A DNA stretch of 64,000 bases from Tritrichomonas musculus (taxonomy: Eukaryota; Parabasalia; Tritrichomonadida; Tritrichomonadidae). The notes below the pieces were generated by a model. The model worked only from the letters and a program-made list of their open reading frames with translations, searched no databases and had not been told where the DNA came from. Position 1 is the stretch's first letter, and the number at the start of each line of letters is the position of its first letter. Location of the stretch: positions 744,001 through 808,000 of the forward strand of contig JAPFFF010000018.1 of assembly GCA_039105265.1 (NCBI GenBank). Direction: 5' to 3'. Below are positions 28,120 through 38,823 of the stretch, piece after piece. The translations under genes were made by a program, and so were the position numbers.

Positions 28120-28929
28120 ATGAAGAATATAGAAGAGCATTTCGATCCTGATACTCCATTCAAATTCCTGGTATTTACTCTAAATTATGAGCACCTCAAA
28201 GCATTTTCATGTTTAAATTCATATTTCAAGAAGAAAAAATGTTCAATTAGTGACTATTTATTTAATGGTGTTTATAGGTTTGAAATTCCACAGCATATCA
28301 AGTATTTTAAAAGTATTGAAAATTTTTCATTTGAAACCAAAATGGGTATGGCAGGACTGTGTAGATCGATAATTGTTTTGTATGGAAAATATCCAAAATT
28401 TATGGATTTAATTGATGCAAATGAAATTCCACAATATATAATTAATCAACATTTAAAAGATTTTCAAGATATAATGTCTGGCTATATAGATGATGAGAAA
28501 TTTTATGATATTGTTAAAAATGATGTCATAAAACTTTCAATTTTTATGTCTTCGTCAATATCATGGAAAGATTTAATATCATTAATTCGCAACAAATATC
28601 CAAATGGCATGTATCACAAATTTACTTTTGTAGAATCAATGTTTTTATTATATCTTCATCCTCATAAACCTAATTTTATTGAAAAGCATCACAAAAATTA
28701 CAAAGAAGATGTTTCTTTATATGTTGATTGTCTTTCAGCTTCAATTCAATTTTTTATGAGAAAATTATCTAATATCGATATTTATAAAGATGATATAAAT
28801 AATTATGAATCATTAAGCCAAAGAATATTTTCCAATTTTCTAGATTTTTATGAAGAACAGCTTAAATTAGATGATAATTTAAATTATTTCAATCAAATTA
28901 AATTTGATGATGATCATGATATACTATAA
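28120..28929 (+). CDS. hypothetical helical protein
   Basis: A 269-residue protein of no family that I recognise. It has an even helical character, an acidic end (FDDDHDIL), no signal peptide and no membrane span. Residues 60-120 (KSIENFSFETKMGMAGLCRSIIVL then ANEIPQYIINQHL) and 165-200 (FTFVESMFLLYLHPHKPNFI) are the most structured parts. The codon use is as in the neighbouring host genes and an initiator-like TATCATTTTTT lies 10-15 bp before the ATG, so it is probably expressed. It starts only about 90 bp after the end of transposon X, so X sits in or next to its promoter. A host gene is more likely than a transposon gene. Confidence 0.65.
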   Translation: MKNIEEHFDPDTPFKFLVFTLNYEHLKAFSCLNSYFKKKKCSISDYLFNGVYRFEIPQHIKYFKSIENFSFETKMGMAGLCRSIIVLYGKYPKFMDLIDANEIPQYIINQHLKDFQDIMSGYIDDEKFYDIVKNDVIKLSIFMSSSISWKDLISLIRNKYPNGMYHKFTFVESMFLLYLHPHKPNFIEKHHKNYKEDVSLYVDCLSASIQFFMRKLSNIDIYKDDINNYESLSQRIFSNFLDFYEEQLKLDDNLNYFNQIKFDDDHDIL

Positions 28930-29499
28930 TTGCTTCAAAACGAGACAAGAACATCGAAAAAAGCAAATAACGATACACTGATTTCTCTCCACCTAGCAAA
29001 AGATGGTAAAAGTGACACATTAAAAGCATTTTTTTTTAAAAAAATTCAGAAGTGCGAGAACTAAAAATAACGTATTTTTTAATTTAAAAAAGTGGATTTT
29101 TTCACTAAATTGTTAATCAAATCAATGCTATTTTTAATATAATATAATGCATACCTAATGCTATACATCATATTTAATTATTAGGTCGTTTTAATGTTTG
29201 CAGAAGTAAGTGGGAAAAAATGGTATTTTGGAAATTTCTAATTAGTTCTGAAATATTGTTGATTTTAATATTATTTATTTATATATAAATTAAATTATAT
29301 ATATAGTTTTAATATAATATATAAAATAGTTTTTTAATTTATAGAGATATTAGTATTTAAAAAAAAAATAAATATAATATAAAAATATAGGGAGCTCTGG
29401 TGAATTTCATAGGGATAACTATTTGTATTTTTATTATAATCAACATGTATATATACATATTTTCTTATTAATCTGAATCGCTCGCCGGGGGTAATTTTA

Positions 29500-30650
29500 T
29501 TTTTATTTTATAAAATTCTGAAGAAAAAATACGTTATAATTAATTCCCCTCAATTTCAAATTTTCATAAAAAAATGCAAAAAAATATGGTTTCTTATTGT
29601 TAAATCGTAATGAAAATAAAGTGAATTGAAATATATACTATGATAAATATAAAAAAACTATCATTTCCCGATTTTATGCAACTATGCCTAAATATTAAAA
29701 TCAAGATATTTCAACCATCTTTTATTAAAATGTATGCTTATCCAACTCTTATTATGCACATTTGATAACTGATTTTAATTCCTCTATATATCTTTTGTTT
29801 TGTTTGATATTAAACAAAAAAAATGAAATTTAAAAATCTAAGCATTCCTAGAAAAATTGGCCCTATAAATTTAATTGAAATCAATATTATAATATTAATA
29901 CATATTATAATTCATATGTATATTTTTTATTTTAAATTTAACCTATTTAATTTTAAGATATTTATAAAAAAATATAACGACTATTGCGAATTTAAATTTT
30001 AAATGATTAATCAAATTTTTCATTCTGTTCTCACAAATTAATTTTTTATTCAAAAAATCATTTTTTTTATATTTTTATGCTTGAAACAATAACTATGAGC
30101 GATTTACATATAAATAAATTAAAAATTAGCTCTTTTTTTAGTAAGTTAAAAATTCTGAAGAAAAAAAACACGTTGTAATTATCTCCCCTCAATTTATAAT
30201 TTTTAACAAAAAATATAAAAAAATGTGGTTCAAAGTTAAAAAAATTTAATAAAAATTATAAGAGATAAAACATATATAGCGGTAATTATAAAAATATGAT
30301 TAATGACTTGTTTTCAGCAACTTAGTCTAAAAATTAAAATCAAGATATCTTGAGATAGTATGAGTAAAATTTGTCCCTGATGTAGTATATTCATTAATAT
30401 CTTTGGATAATTGTATTTTCATCCAAAAATTCAGATATTGTCCAGAATTTGATAAAAAAAAATCAATTTAATTTTCTGAAAGCTCCTAGAAAAAATGGCC
30501 CTATAGTTTGGTTTACTAATGGTATTTATTAATATATAGGAAATATAATGCCGATATCAAAATTTATAGAGATTTTAACCTATTTGTTTTCAAGATATTT
30601 ATTTAAATTTTATATTTGGTCAGATATTTTCGAAAATTTTGTCTATAATT
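29500..30650. repeat. diverged tandem duplication, unit about 640 bp
   Basis: Two direct copies (about 29500-30030 and 30140-30650) share ordered phrases: AATTCTGAAGAAAAAA...CGTT, TCCCCTCAATTT, AAAATCAAGATAT, CCTAGAAAAA(A)TGGCCCTATA, TTAACCTATTT...AAGATATTTAT. They differ by many substitutions and indels, so the duplication is old. Each copy carries one TAGGGCCA-type phrase also seen in palindrome T. Confidence 0.6.
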
Positions 30651-31246
30651 TTATAGCAAAAATGGCTCAAATCGTATTATTCTGAATCTTATCTTTCCAA
30701 AGAAAGAATTATTATTGTACATCAGACTTTTCAATCTCTTTCAGCTGTATCACATCATTGGGATTATAACGATTTGAGTCATCATCTCAATAATTCCAGT
30801 CAATGTTCAGCTCATCACTTTTTATCTTGATATTTTGGTTTTTTTTTTGGTTGGGATTCCCAACTTGGGAAAAATTAAATCTAATTTTTTTTTATTATTG
30901 AATTATTTTTAATAAAATAAAAATAACAATGTAATTTACATATATATAAATATTTATTTGTGTTCTAAAAGAGAGAAAATGTAATTACTCTCCAACATTT
31001 ATAAAATTATAATTGAATGGTTTATTTTTTATTTTATTAAAATTTTAAAACACAAATATTTTTACTCCTAGTGACTAATATAATTTAAAATCCTATCATA
31101 ATAGAGAAGGATATATATATATATATATATTATTTTATAATTTAATAATAATGAAATCAACCAGCTCTCGCACCTCTAAAAATTCACATCATTATCTATA
31201 ATTGTATTAAATTAATATTTGATATAATAAAAATGTAAACTTCATT

Positions 31247-31308
31247 TAAGCATGTCAACAAAATCCGGATTTTATAGGAGGAAAATAAAAATCGACTTGA
31301 CATGCTTA
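31247..31308. repeat. 12-bp hairpin with inner palindrome
   Basis: TAAGCATGTCAA (31247-31258) pairs exactly with TTGACATGCTTA (31297-31308). The loop contains AAATCCGGATTT, itself a perfect palindrome, and GGAGG. Origin unknown; perhaps a very small inverted-repeat element. Confidence 0.55.
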
Positions 31309-31376
31309 CTTCATTATATATTAATTACAATAAAATATTTTATTTAAAATTTCAACTGTAAAGGCCACAAAAGGCA

Positions 31377-31542
31377 ATGTAAAAGCTTTGGAACACTAAT
31401 CTGAGCTGCATATAACTATTTTAGGAGCTTCTTACTGCAATCTCCTGAATCTTTAATTATTAAAAATAATTAATGAGATGACAATAAGAAGCTCCTGAAA
31501 TACTAGTGTAAAAGCTCTCGAACGCTAACCTGAGCCACATAT
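31377..31542. repeat. direct repeat pair around an inverted repeat
   Basis: A 37-bp phrase (TGTAAAAGCTYTBGAACRCT, then AAYCTGAGCYRCATAT) occurs at 31377-31413 and 31506-31542. Between them AGGAGCTTCTTA (31423-31434) is mirrored at 31485-31496. On the reverse strand the second copy reads TGGCTCAGGTTAGCGTTCGA, which resembles a tRNA A-box arm, but no full tRNA follows. Confidence 0.55.
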
Positions 31543-32089
31543 TTACTAATCAGAATTTTAAAATTTTACATAATTATTAAATCTCAATTTCATTTAAATA
31601 GAAAGGTTTTTATTAGTAAATGAATTTATTCTGAAATTAAGTAAATGAGTAATTCTAATTTATATAGAAAATTATCAAGATTGGAATTTTTGATATAAGA
31701 TCAGATGCCCTAAAGGTAGGATTTTGGGAAGTATGAATTTTAAAATGACCAAAACTTACTTTTATGAGCATCTTGCTTCATATTGTAAGTCATCTCCTTC
31801 CTTTAAACCAATAATTTTCATTTTAAAATTATTAATATTATTACACATCCCAAAACTATGATTTTTTACTTTTTTTTTGAATTTCTATTAATTTGGTTTG
31901 CTAAAAACAAAAAAGATCTAAATTAAATCATTAACATCATTAAATTTTTCCCCATAAAACTAATGCAAACTAATCAATCTATGAAATTTATTAAATGGAT
32001 CGCTGGAGAAACAGAGTGGGAGAAGATAAATTTGTAATAAAATGCAAAATATCTATATCAAAAATGAAAATTTCGTGTATTTGATATAT

Positions 32090-32503
32090 TTAAGAATTTG
32101 TTACAATTGACACAATTAGAAGCTTGTATACAAGGATCAAAGAATTAATGAAAAAAACAAAAATGAATATTATGCAAGCCTTTTGACTTTTTTTTGCATC
32201 GCGAACAAGTTGAAATGGAGAAAAATAAAATGTTTTTTTTAAGTATGAATACCATCCCCAACAAATAAGAGGAACATTTGATAAAAAAAGAAAGATTGAT
32301 CGAAACGGTATAATTATTGCAAATATTGCATAAATAGTATGCAGAATAAGTTCAGCAAGTAAATTCTGATTAAAAAGTGCGCAGCAATCTAACGGATTTG
32401 AACAATCTGCACGAAAATCAAATATTCTAGAAGCAAGAATTATTCTATGCGAAAAAACAATTGTAAAAATAATTGTCTCAATTAACCAGAGAAAAAAAAA
32501 CAT
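32090..32503 (-). CDS. cornichon/Erv14 family cargo receptor
   Basis: A 137-residue membrane protein with a cornichon layout: an N-terminal span (FLWLIETIIFTIVFSHRIIL), the conserved segment DCSNPLDCCALFNQNLLAELILHTI (family: D-x-x-N-P-I-x-x-C-x-x-x-N-x-L-x-x-P-E-x-x-x-H), then LFLSNVPLICWGWYSYLKK and a last span at about 109-132. The usual Pro-Glu before the His-containing helix is Ala-Glu. Cornichons load membrane cargo into COPII vesicles at the ER. The length is normal. On its upstream side (33 kb) lies a transposon; on its downstream side a long gene-free region. Confidence 0.8.
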   Translation of the reverse strand: MFFFLWLIETIIFTIVFSHRIILASRIFDFRADCSNPLDCCALFNQNLLAELILHTIYAIFAIIIPFRSIFLFLSNVPLICWGWYSYLKKTFYFSPFQLVRDAKKSQKACIIFIFVFFINSLILVYKLLIVSIVTNS

Positions 32504-32823
32504 GATGTATTAGATATGAAATGGTCAAATTGTTTTGAATTAGATAGTGAAAATATGATCGTAAATGATAGAATGATTGTTTTAACAAAAAGTGAAATAT
32601 ACAACTTTTTGAAAGTATGTGTTTCAAAGAAATAAATAATTATATCTTGTTAATTAGCAAATAAAAAAGCAAAGTATTTAGGTAATGTTATAAATATAGC
32701 TTTTATTAATATTTAAAAATAAAATCTTTTGACAATAAACAATTTATCAAATAGAATCATATCATTTTTTATAATTTTTTTAATTGTTTATTAAAAAATA
32801 TAAATATTTTGCAATATAAAACT
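32504..32823. other. upstream region of the cornichon gene
   Basis: AT-rich spacer with no clear element, ending at the target duplication of the next transposon. Confidence 0.4.
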
Positions 32824-32831
32824 AACACTTT

Positions 32832-33689
32832 AAGCTTGTAAATTTGGTGAAATAAACGTTTTTTGGGTTTTAAAAATCACCAAATGTAACCATATTATTG
32901 TCAAATAAATTTTTTTAATAAAATTTAGTTTTATCAAAAGTCATAAACCATTGAATTATTTGAAAGAGGAATTAAATGAGTTTTATCAAAAGTCATATTA
33001 ATAATCGATAAGATTTTCTCAGTAAAAAAATGTTATTTTTTGAATATTACAAAATAATTGTATGATTTGTATAATATATCATATAAAATAATAATAAAAA
33101 GCTCATTTATATTGACGATGAAAAGCCAAATAACCGATTTCACCAAAAGCCCAGGTCTTGGGTTTTTGGCGACAGCATTCAATTTTGAATAGTTTACATA
33201 TATTTTGGAGATCACCAAAACGGTTTTTTTGGCGATGGTGATTTGTAAAGCTTTCAAAATATCATATATAAAATAAAAAAATAATAAGATATAAATATAT
33301 AATAAAATCAATAAAAGCATTTTTTCAATTGAAAATAAATTTTTTTCATTTATATTTTAAATATATACCGATATAAAATGTAATTAAAATATTAATAGTA
33401 TTTACATTTTTATGAATATATATAGCCGAATAATAAATAATGCATTGAAATATTAATAGTATTTATATTTTTATGAATATATATAGCCGAGTAATTAAAT
33501 AAATTCATTGAATTTATTGAATGTTGATTCGTAAATTGAATTATTATTTAATCAAATATCATTTAATCATTTTATTTAATAATTCATAAGAAATAACTTT
33601 TTAAAAGATTTATTAAAATCGCCAAAAGACCAGAAAGAATCACCAAGACCAGGTCTTTTTTTTACATTTGGGTATATTTTACAAGCTTA
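32832..33689. mobile_element. element R: hAT-like insertion of 858 bp
   Basis: The ends share TAAGCTTGTAAA in inverted orientation and are flanked by the direct repeat AACACTTT (32824-32831, 33690-33697). Inside, CACCAAAA and CCAGGTCTTGG words recur in both orientations, and an approximately 62-bp tandem duplication lies at 33387-33511. The 95-codon frame at 33033-33320 is not convincing coding sequence. It sits about 80 bp upstream of the nitroreductase-like gene. Confidence 0.7.
33387..33511. repeat. two-copy tandem repeat, unit about 62 bp
   Basis: The unit AATATTAATAGTATTTAYAT followed by TTTTATGAATATATATAGCC occurs twice head to tail inside element R. Confidence 0.7.
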
Positions 33690-33741
33690 AACACTTTTAT
33701 GGCTGTAAACTTATTTTTTAGCTAAAATATAGAAAATATTG

Positions 33742-33757
33742 AAAACGGTTTTGTCAC
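33742..33757 (+). promoter_or_regulatory. AAAACGGTTTT box joined to a TCACA initiator-like site
   Basis: AAAACGGTTTT (33742-33752) runs into GTCACAAA, about 18 bp before the ATG of the nitroreductase-like gene. The same near-palindrome lies at similar distance before the gene at 46197. GTCACA fits the trichomonad initiator TCAYW, and AACGG is a Myb-type core. Inferred, not tested. Confidence 0.4.
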
Positions 33758-33770
33758 AAATAGTAAGTAA

Positions 33771-34559
33771 ATGACAACGAATCAAAGCGGTAAAAGTGTG
33801 CATTGTTTCAAAAAAAACGCTGAAATTACCGATGAAATTAAGGAAAAAGTTGAGAAGATTGTTGCTTTTTGGGATGGTCAAGTTGGACCTTTTGGATCAT
33901 CATCACGTCTCAGTCTAAATTGGGAAAAGGATATTAATGATTGGACAATTTTTAATGAGTCAGGGTGTATCATTTTTTCTTATTTTCCTAATCAATCTTT
34001 AAATACTTCAGGACAAAGCCAAAATTTAGTTGATCTTGGATTTAAACTTTATAATATAGAATTAGAACTTGAAGAAATAGGAATTTCCACTTGTATATCA
34101 ACCAGTTTTAATGATGAAAAAGCTACATCTTATATCAAAAAGCTCAAGATACATCTTATGGAATTCGAAGTCCCTGTTGTTCTCTATTTTGGGTTCGAAG
34201 ATAAAAATGCAAATATTTTTAAGAAGTTTATTTCTTGGTTTTATTCTGATTCTTATCGACTTCCTTTATCTTCTATTGTTATTGAAAAAACAGACTTGAA
34301 TAAATATATTGATTTATTTGAAGCATTTCGCCATTCTCCTTCATCTGGTAACTCACAAACCTGGAGGGTAATACAAAATCAGTCAATTGTCCACTTTTAC
34401 ACAACAAGTGAACTCGGAGAAAGATACATAAACATTGGATGTGCCGTTGCAGCTTTTTGTAATGCTGCAAAGCAAAAATCAATAAAGGGACACTTATTTG
34501 TTTCTGCGTCCTATCCAAAAAATTGTTACGAATATATTATTTCATGGGAATTCCAATAA
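33771..34559 (+). CDS. nitroreductase-like protein (TM_nitroreductase family type)
   Basis: A 262-residue protein. The C-terminal part FEAFRHSPSSGNSQTWRVIQ (about 184-203) followed by HFYTTSELGERYINIGCAVAAFCNAAKQ matches the FMN-binding core of the duplicated nitroreductase-like family (family: A-x-R-x-A-P-S-x-x-N-x-Q-P-W-x-F, then D-x-G-x-x-x-x-x-x-x-A). The N-terminal half, with SLNWEKDINDWTIFNESG and YNIELELEEIGISTCI, is the second, degenerate lobe. By family it would be a flavin-dependent oxidoreductase; the substrate is unknown. In anaerobic protists such enzymes can matter for handling nitro compounds and oxygen. The length is typical. Many relatives are bacterial, so lateral acquisition is plausible. 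Confidence 0.6.
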   Translation: MTTNQSGKSVHCFKKNAEITDEIKEKVEKIVAFWDGQVGPFGSSSRLSLNWEKDINDWTIFNESGCIIFSYFPNQSLNTSGQSQNLVDLGFKLYNIELELEEIGISTCISTSFNDEKATSYIKKLKIHLMEFEVPVVLYFGFEDKNANIFKKFISWFYSDSYRLPLSSIVIEKTDLNKYIDLFEAFRHSPSSGNSQTWRVIQNQSIVHFYTTSELGERYINIGCAVAAFCNAAKQKSIKGHLFVSASYPKNCYEYIISWEFQ

Positions 34560-34651
34560 CTTTTGTTAATTGTTTATAATATAATTGTTTCTATTTATAT
34601 TAAATATTTAAGATAAATCTAATTTTTATGAATATAATCTTTTTAAACAAT

Positions 34652-36160
34652 TTAACGATCAATAACAAATTGAAACCATGGTAATGGATCTTCGGCTTCC
34701 ATTTTTTCTTCGTCTGCTCCTTCTTCTATTTCTTCATCTCTTGCTTTGTGAACTTCCTCAATTAAAGCTGCTTGAAGAATAGCAAGCACGACATAGAACC
34801 AAATTCCAAGTCCGTTGAAAATCCAAATTGTTAAGTAAGCCGATGGAATTATTTCATCTTTATCGGCAAAGTCTGTAAGACCATCGTAGCCATCAAGTAA
34901 ATAATCTCCATAACTTGATGCAATGAGTAATTTTGCGCCTTCTCTTGCTGAACAAATAATTGGACTATACCAACCAAAACAAGAAACTCCAAGAACGAGA
35001 AAGGCGAAGAAAAAAGGTAGACATCCAACAAGAAATTGCATTAGAGTAATACTTGCATTTGCAATCATTCGAACAACAATAAAGGTAGAAGGATTCAATT
35101 GAAGATACCTAAAAATTATAAAAGGATGAATAAAGGATGCCCAAGAAAGAAGAAAGTGTGGCCATGGAAGAATCTCACTGATATTCTGGCCACAAAGTAG
35201 GTAAATAAGCATGCTAACTAACGAATTTATGTTAATTAAAAGGGTAACTGGCTCCCAGTAGGATAGCTTCATTTTGAAGTAAGTATAAGGGGTTACTCGC
35301 TCTTTTGCAGCTTTAATTTTACTATATGTATAAAGCCTATATATCGAATATAATTGAAGCAATATACTTATAAAAAGAAATATGACTATGACAATTGATA
35401 TAGAAAGAATGAAATTAGTTGTTGCGTTTTTGAGAGAGTCTTTTAATTGTTGTGAAGAGCGTTCATGTCCGTTATCCCAAAGAATAATCCCAGTTCTTTC
35501 AAAATTGTCAAATGATGAAGTAACACCTGCTGATAAAATCTGATGAAAATCTTTCGGAAGTTCTATTGTAAAAAGCATGTGCAAATCAAAAGATAAAAAA
35601 GTTGAAATGTATTTTTCTGATATTTCAGATGCCTCTTCTTTATTTTCACTAGTGATTTCATAAATTTCATATTGGTCATTATTATCCTCATCAATATAAG
35701 CAACTGTTATTGTCAAATTGGTAGATTGGATCAATTGATAAGAACAAGGAAAAGTAGAAGCAAAGTCAAAAAAGCGATAAACCGTTGAATTGAATACATC
35801 TAAAAAGTCGGTTTGCGTATATATACGTCTTTCACCATATGAATCCGATTGTGTATCTTCTGATATTTCATAACCTTCAAGAAAATAATTATCAACAGCT
35901 TTACCAAAATCTTGGAAAAAAGGAATTGTTATTTGTTGAACAGCAACAGTTAAAAAAATAAAAAGTAATAAAATAGCAAATTCGAAGAAAAACAGCCATG
36001 GTGGAGAATATCTTTTAATCCAGATTCCAAAAATTTTATTTGGTTTTATATATTTTTTATAAGGATGCCATTTTATAATTGGGTGTGAGTTCTTTGTTTC
36101 AGGTACATGATGGCCACCAATTTTGGGGACCTGTTGATATCGTGGAAAATTGTATGACAA
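34652..36160 (-). CDS. TRPML/mucolipin-like cation channel, ATG start missing
   Basis: A frame of about 502 codons with six membrane spans. TM1 lies at about 54-75 (PPWLFFFEFAILLLFIFLTV), then a soluble lumenal domain (80-245) with N-glycosylation sites, TM2 near 250-272, TM3-TM5 at about 308-400, a pore helix and filter around LLIASSYGDYLLDGY, and TM6 at about 450-475. The acidic C-terminal tail (EEIEEGADEEKMEAED) follows. This is the mucolipin pattern, with YGDY where TRPML1 has NGDD. By family it would be an endolysosomal Ca2+/cation channel. The frame begins at TTG (36160), and no ATG is in frame until about codon 197, past TM1. A 2.5-kb transposon is inserted 46 bp upstream. The gene may use a non-AUG start, have a short upstream exon, or be recently damaged. 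Confidence 0.7.
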   Translation of the reverse strand: MSYNFPRYQQVPKIGGHHVPETKNSHPIIKWHPYKKYIKPNKIFGIWIKRYSPPWLFFFEFAILLLFIFLTVAVQQITIPFFQDFGKAVDNYFLEGYEISEDTQSDSYGERRIYTQTDFLDVFNSTVYRFFDFASTFPCSYQLIQSTNLTITVAYIDEDNNDQYEIYEITSENKEEASEISEKYISTFLSFDLHMLFTIELPKDFHQILSAGVTSSFDNFERTGIILWDNGHERSSQQLKDSLKNATTNFILSISIVIVIFLFISILLQLYSIYRLYTYSKIKAAKERVTPYTYFKMKLSYWEPVTLLININSLVSMLIYLLCGQNISEILPWPHFLLSWASFIHPFIIFRYLQLNPSTFIVVRMIANASITLMQFLVGCLPFFFAFLVLGVSCFGWYSPIICSAREGAKLLIASSYGDYLLDGYDGLTDFADKDEIIPSAYLTIWIFNGLGIWFYVVLAILQAALIEEVHKARDEEIEEGADEEKMEAEDPLPWFQFVIDR

Positions 36161-36332
36161 TTGATAAAAAAATGAAAATTTTTTAAATATTTTTATAGGT
36201 GTAAATAAACCTTCGAAAGGTCACCCTAAAATATTAACCTGACCACAAATTTTTTTTTTGGGTCACTACCCAAAAAAAAAATGAAGCGTTCGCGTTTGAC
36301 CCTTTTATTTCTAGTGTATTTTTTGGATTATT

Positions 36333-36395
36333 TTAACCCTGTTCAAATGGGATTTTTTTGATTTTTGGGATGAGCATTTTCTTGGAATTTGGGAT

Positions 36396-36429
<34 letters not shown>

Positions 36430-37406
36430 AATTATTTGACCTTTTTTGATCGTATATTGTTATCAAATATTGACCAAATAAGTTCTCAATTGTATATATA
36501 AAAAACGGTTAAATTCTGAAAAACTCTTTGTCTATCCATTAGAAAAAATAAGAGAAATCAAATATTACCCATAAAAGCTTTTCTATCCTTCATCCAATGA
36601 TGCTTTGTTTACAAAATCAATCCCTTTGATGATGTTTCGAGCGATTCTTGCTTGTTGTTCGATAATTTTGAAATTCGATGATCCAATATAATATACACTA
36701 TCAATTCCATGCTCGATTTTTTTTTTATTCTTTTACGCATTTGTCTAGTTTTATAAAATAGTGTTAGATTGCATTAATTCTTATTCCTTCGTCTGTTTTT
36801 TTCAATATTTTTTTTTTATGTTTTTGAATAGTGTAAACCTATGAAAAGTAAAATAGATAATCGTTTTTTTTCAAAAAATTTAAATATATTAAAAACTATT
36901 TGTTAATTCTGATTATATTTTTTAAAAAAATGAATTATATAATGTTTTAAATAGAAAAAATCATAATGTTAGATGTTTTGAAAATTAAATAATTTGATGT
37001 TATAATGATTCTAAATATGAATTATTCAAAAAACAATCCCTTTCAATCTTCACAATTCTTTCAAAAATATCCCAAACAGAGTTTATCAAAACAATTCAAA
37101 AAGTTTCGAAAATCCCACTGGGATTTGTAAACTAATCAAAAAAATCCCTTTGGGATTCATAAACCATTCAAAATATCCCACAGGGATCGGTTATCCCACT
37201 TTTATCCCAGATTGAATACGAATACGTTATATTATTTGGGAAATGTGATATAAAATATAAAACATAGGACGATTATTTATCAAACAAAAATTTCTAGAAA
37301 AAATTTTATAAAATAATATTTAAAACACTTTTTTATCCCAAGGGATTTTTTTTTTATCCCAGGATTTCGGTTATCCCAGCGGTTTATCCCATTTGAACAG
37401 GGTTAA
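36333..37406. mobile_element. TTAA-flanked piggyBac-like element P
   Basis: Ends CCCTGTTCAAATGGGAT and ATCCCATTTGAACAGGG, each bounded by TTAA (36333-36336, 37403-37406). 1.07 kb. The right third contains repeated ATCCCACWGGGAT words, likely binding sites. It has a poly(A) run near 36400-36427 and no open frame of note. It lies inside element Q. Confidence 0.88.
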
Positions 37407-37559
37407 TTATTTTTTATAAAACCATGTTCTATAATTAATTTTTTATTGATTCATGTATTTTTTTAAAGTGAATTTTGATTTTAGAAAACAAAATTTTATG
37501 ATATGACTTGTTATATGAAATACTTTAAATTTTATTTAGAAAAGACTTTTTTATTTGAA

Positions 37560-38016
37560 TAGGCTTGTTAAGTCTCGATTTTCGATATCGATAATTGATC
37601 CCTTTTTCTGATATCAATATCAAATCAAAAATTTATTCTCTGATATCAATAATGAATGAAAATAAAAGATCGATTATCAATATTGAAAAAATTTTAACGT
37701 AATAAAAAATTGTAAACTTTTTTAACTGATTACTTCACATATCTGTTAAAAAAATTAATAAAAGCTTGTTCTTTTACATAATAAGTTAGAATATATTTAT
37801 TTTATGCCATTAAAATACTATTTTTAATGTTTTTTTCAGGTATTAATTTCGATTAATCAAGATTCGATATCAAAAGAATATTTTTTTTGTATCACATTTC
37901 ATACTTGATAATCGAATTCATCAATTAAAAGTTCCAATCGATTGCATTTTATTATCCATTATCTGAGTTAAAAAAAAGTGCCAAACCTGATAATTGATAT
38001 CAGAATAACAAGCCTA
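37560..38016. mobile_element. hAT-like MITE V, copy 2
   Basis: Ends TAGGCTTGTTA and AATAACAAGCCTA; exact 8-bp duplication TATTTGAA at 37552-37559 and 38017-38024. 457 bp, the most diverged of the three copies. Inside element Q. Confidence 0.92.
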
Positions 38017-38742
38017 TATTTGAAAATCAAGTAAAAGTTTGTCAAAACAGGATAATCTTTTAAAATCTGAAATAGTTATTAATATATCTTAATATTGTAT
38101 TCAAACATGAAGTAAAAGAAAGAAATGCCAATATTTTTTAATTATATAAGTGATTAGTAACATTAATTAATAGCAAAATGAACTAAAATGCATAGCATAA
38201 ACTATGAAAAAAAGATAAAAAATATAAAACAAGTAAATGAATAGTTTGTATTATTTTAAATTTGTAGATTTCAAAGCTTAATATAAAAAAATATTACGTA
38301 ACTTAAATTTATGTATAATTTCTCTTTTCATAAGTCATCTAAACAATAAATTAACTGACAATGAAAATCAGAAAAAAATATGATACAAAAAAAAATCAAT
38401 TAACTTTCAAGAAAAAAGGTTTTCTGATATTAAAAATTGCAATTAAATAGAATAATAGAGAAAATAATTTCAAAAAACAATTTTTGAGAAAATTATCAGA
38501 AGCATTATTCTAATGAAATAAAAATTTTTATTAAAAAGGATTGAAAAGCTTGTAAATTTTTTAATAAACCTTTTTCTATATAAATATTTATTCCACATTT
38601 TGAGATAAATGAATTTTAAAAATTTCGGGTCAAAAACCGCTTTGGGTAGGCGGTAATTTGCGACCCCTGGTCAAAATATACCTAAAATTTTTGACCCGAT
38701 TGAAAATGGGTAAATCGGGTACCCCTTACAAGGTCTAGGTGT

Positions 38743-38753
38743 AAAACGGTTTT
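38743..38753. promoter_or_regulatory. AAAACGGTTTT box stranded beyond element Q
   Basis: Removing element Q and one target repeat places this box about 43 bp upstream of the channel frame at 36160. It is now more than 2.5 kb away and lies 70 bp beyond the stop codon of the dynamin gene. Role inferred from the same box near two other starts. Confidence 0.35.
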
Positions 38754-38823
38754 GAAAAATAAAAAAAAAGAAAGTAGGGAGAATTATTTTAAAATAGATG
38801 AAAATTTTAAGAATCTCGTAATT

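Larger units (their letters stand above)
28930..32089. other. 3.2-kb gene-free region
   Basis: No open frame of interest. It holds the diverged tandem duplication at 29500-30650, an AT microsatellite near 31110, a hairpin at 31247-31308 and a repeat cluster at 31377-31542. Short GC-richer islands (CGCTCGCCGGGGG near 29480) stand out. Confidence 0.45.
36206..38735. mobile_element. element Q: 2.5-kb insertion upstream of the channel gene
   Basis: The direct repeat TAGGTGTAAA (10 bp) brackets it at 36196-36205 and 38736-38745. Its imperfect inverted tips are ACCTTCGAAAGGTCACCC and (other strand) ACCTTGTAAGGGGTACCC. A 10-bp duplication suggests a Mutator-like element. GGGTCA words recur near both ends in opposite orientation. 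It carries two younger inserts (36333-37406 and 37560-38016) and no transposase gene. It separates the channel gene from an AAAACGGTTTT box. Confidence 0.65.

Noticed and set aside
33033-33320. 95-codon minus-strand frame in element R
   Set aside because: Low-complexity Leu/Ile/Tyr at both ends and it lies wholly inside a transposon.
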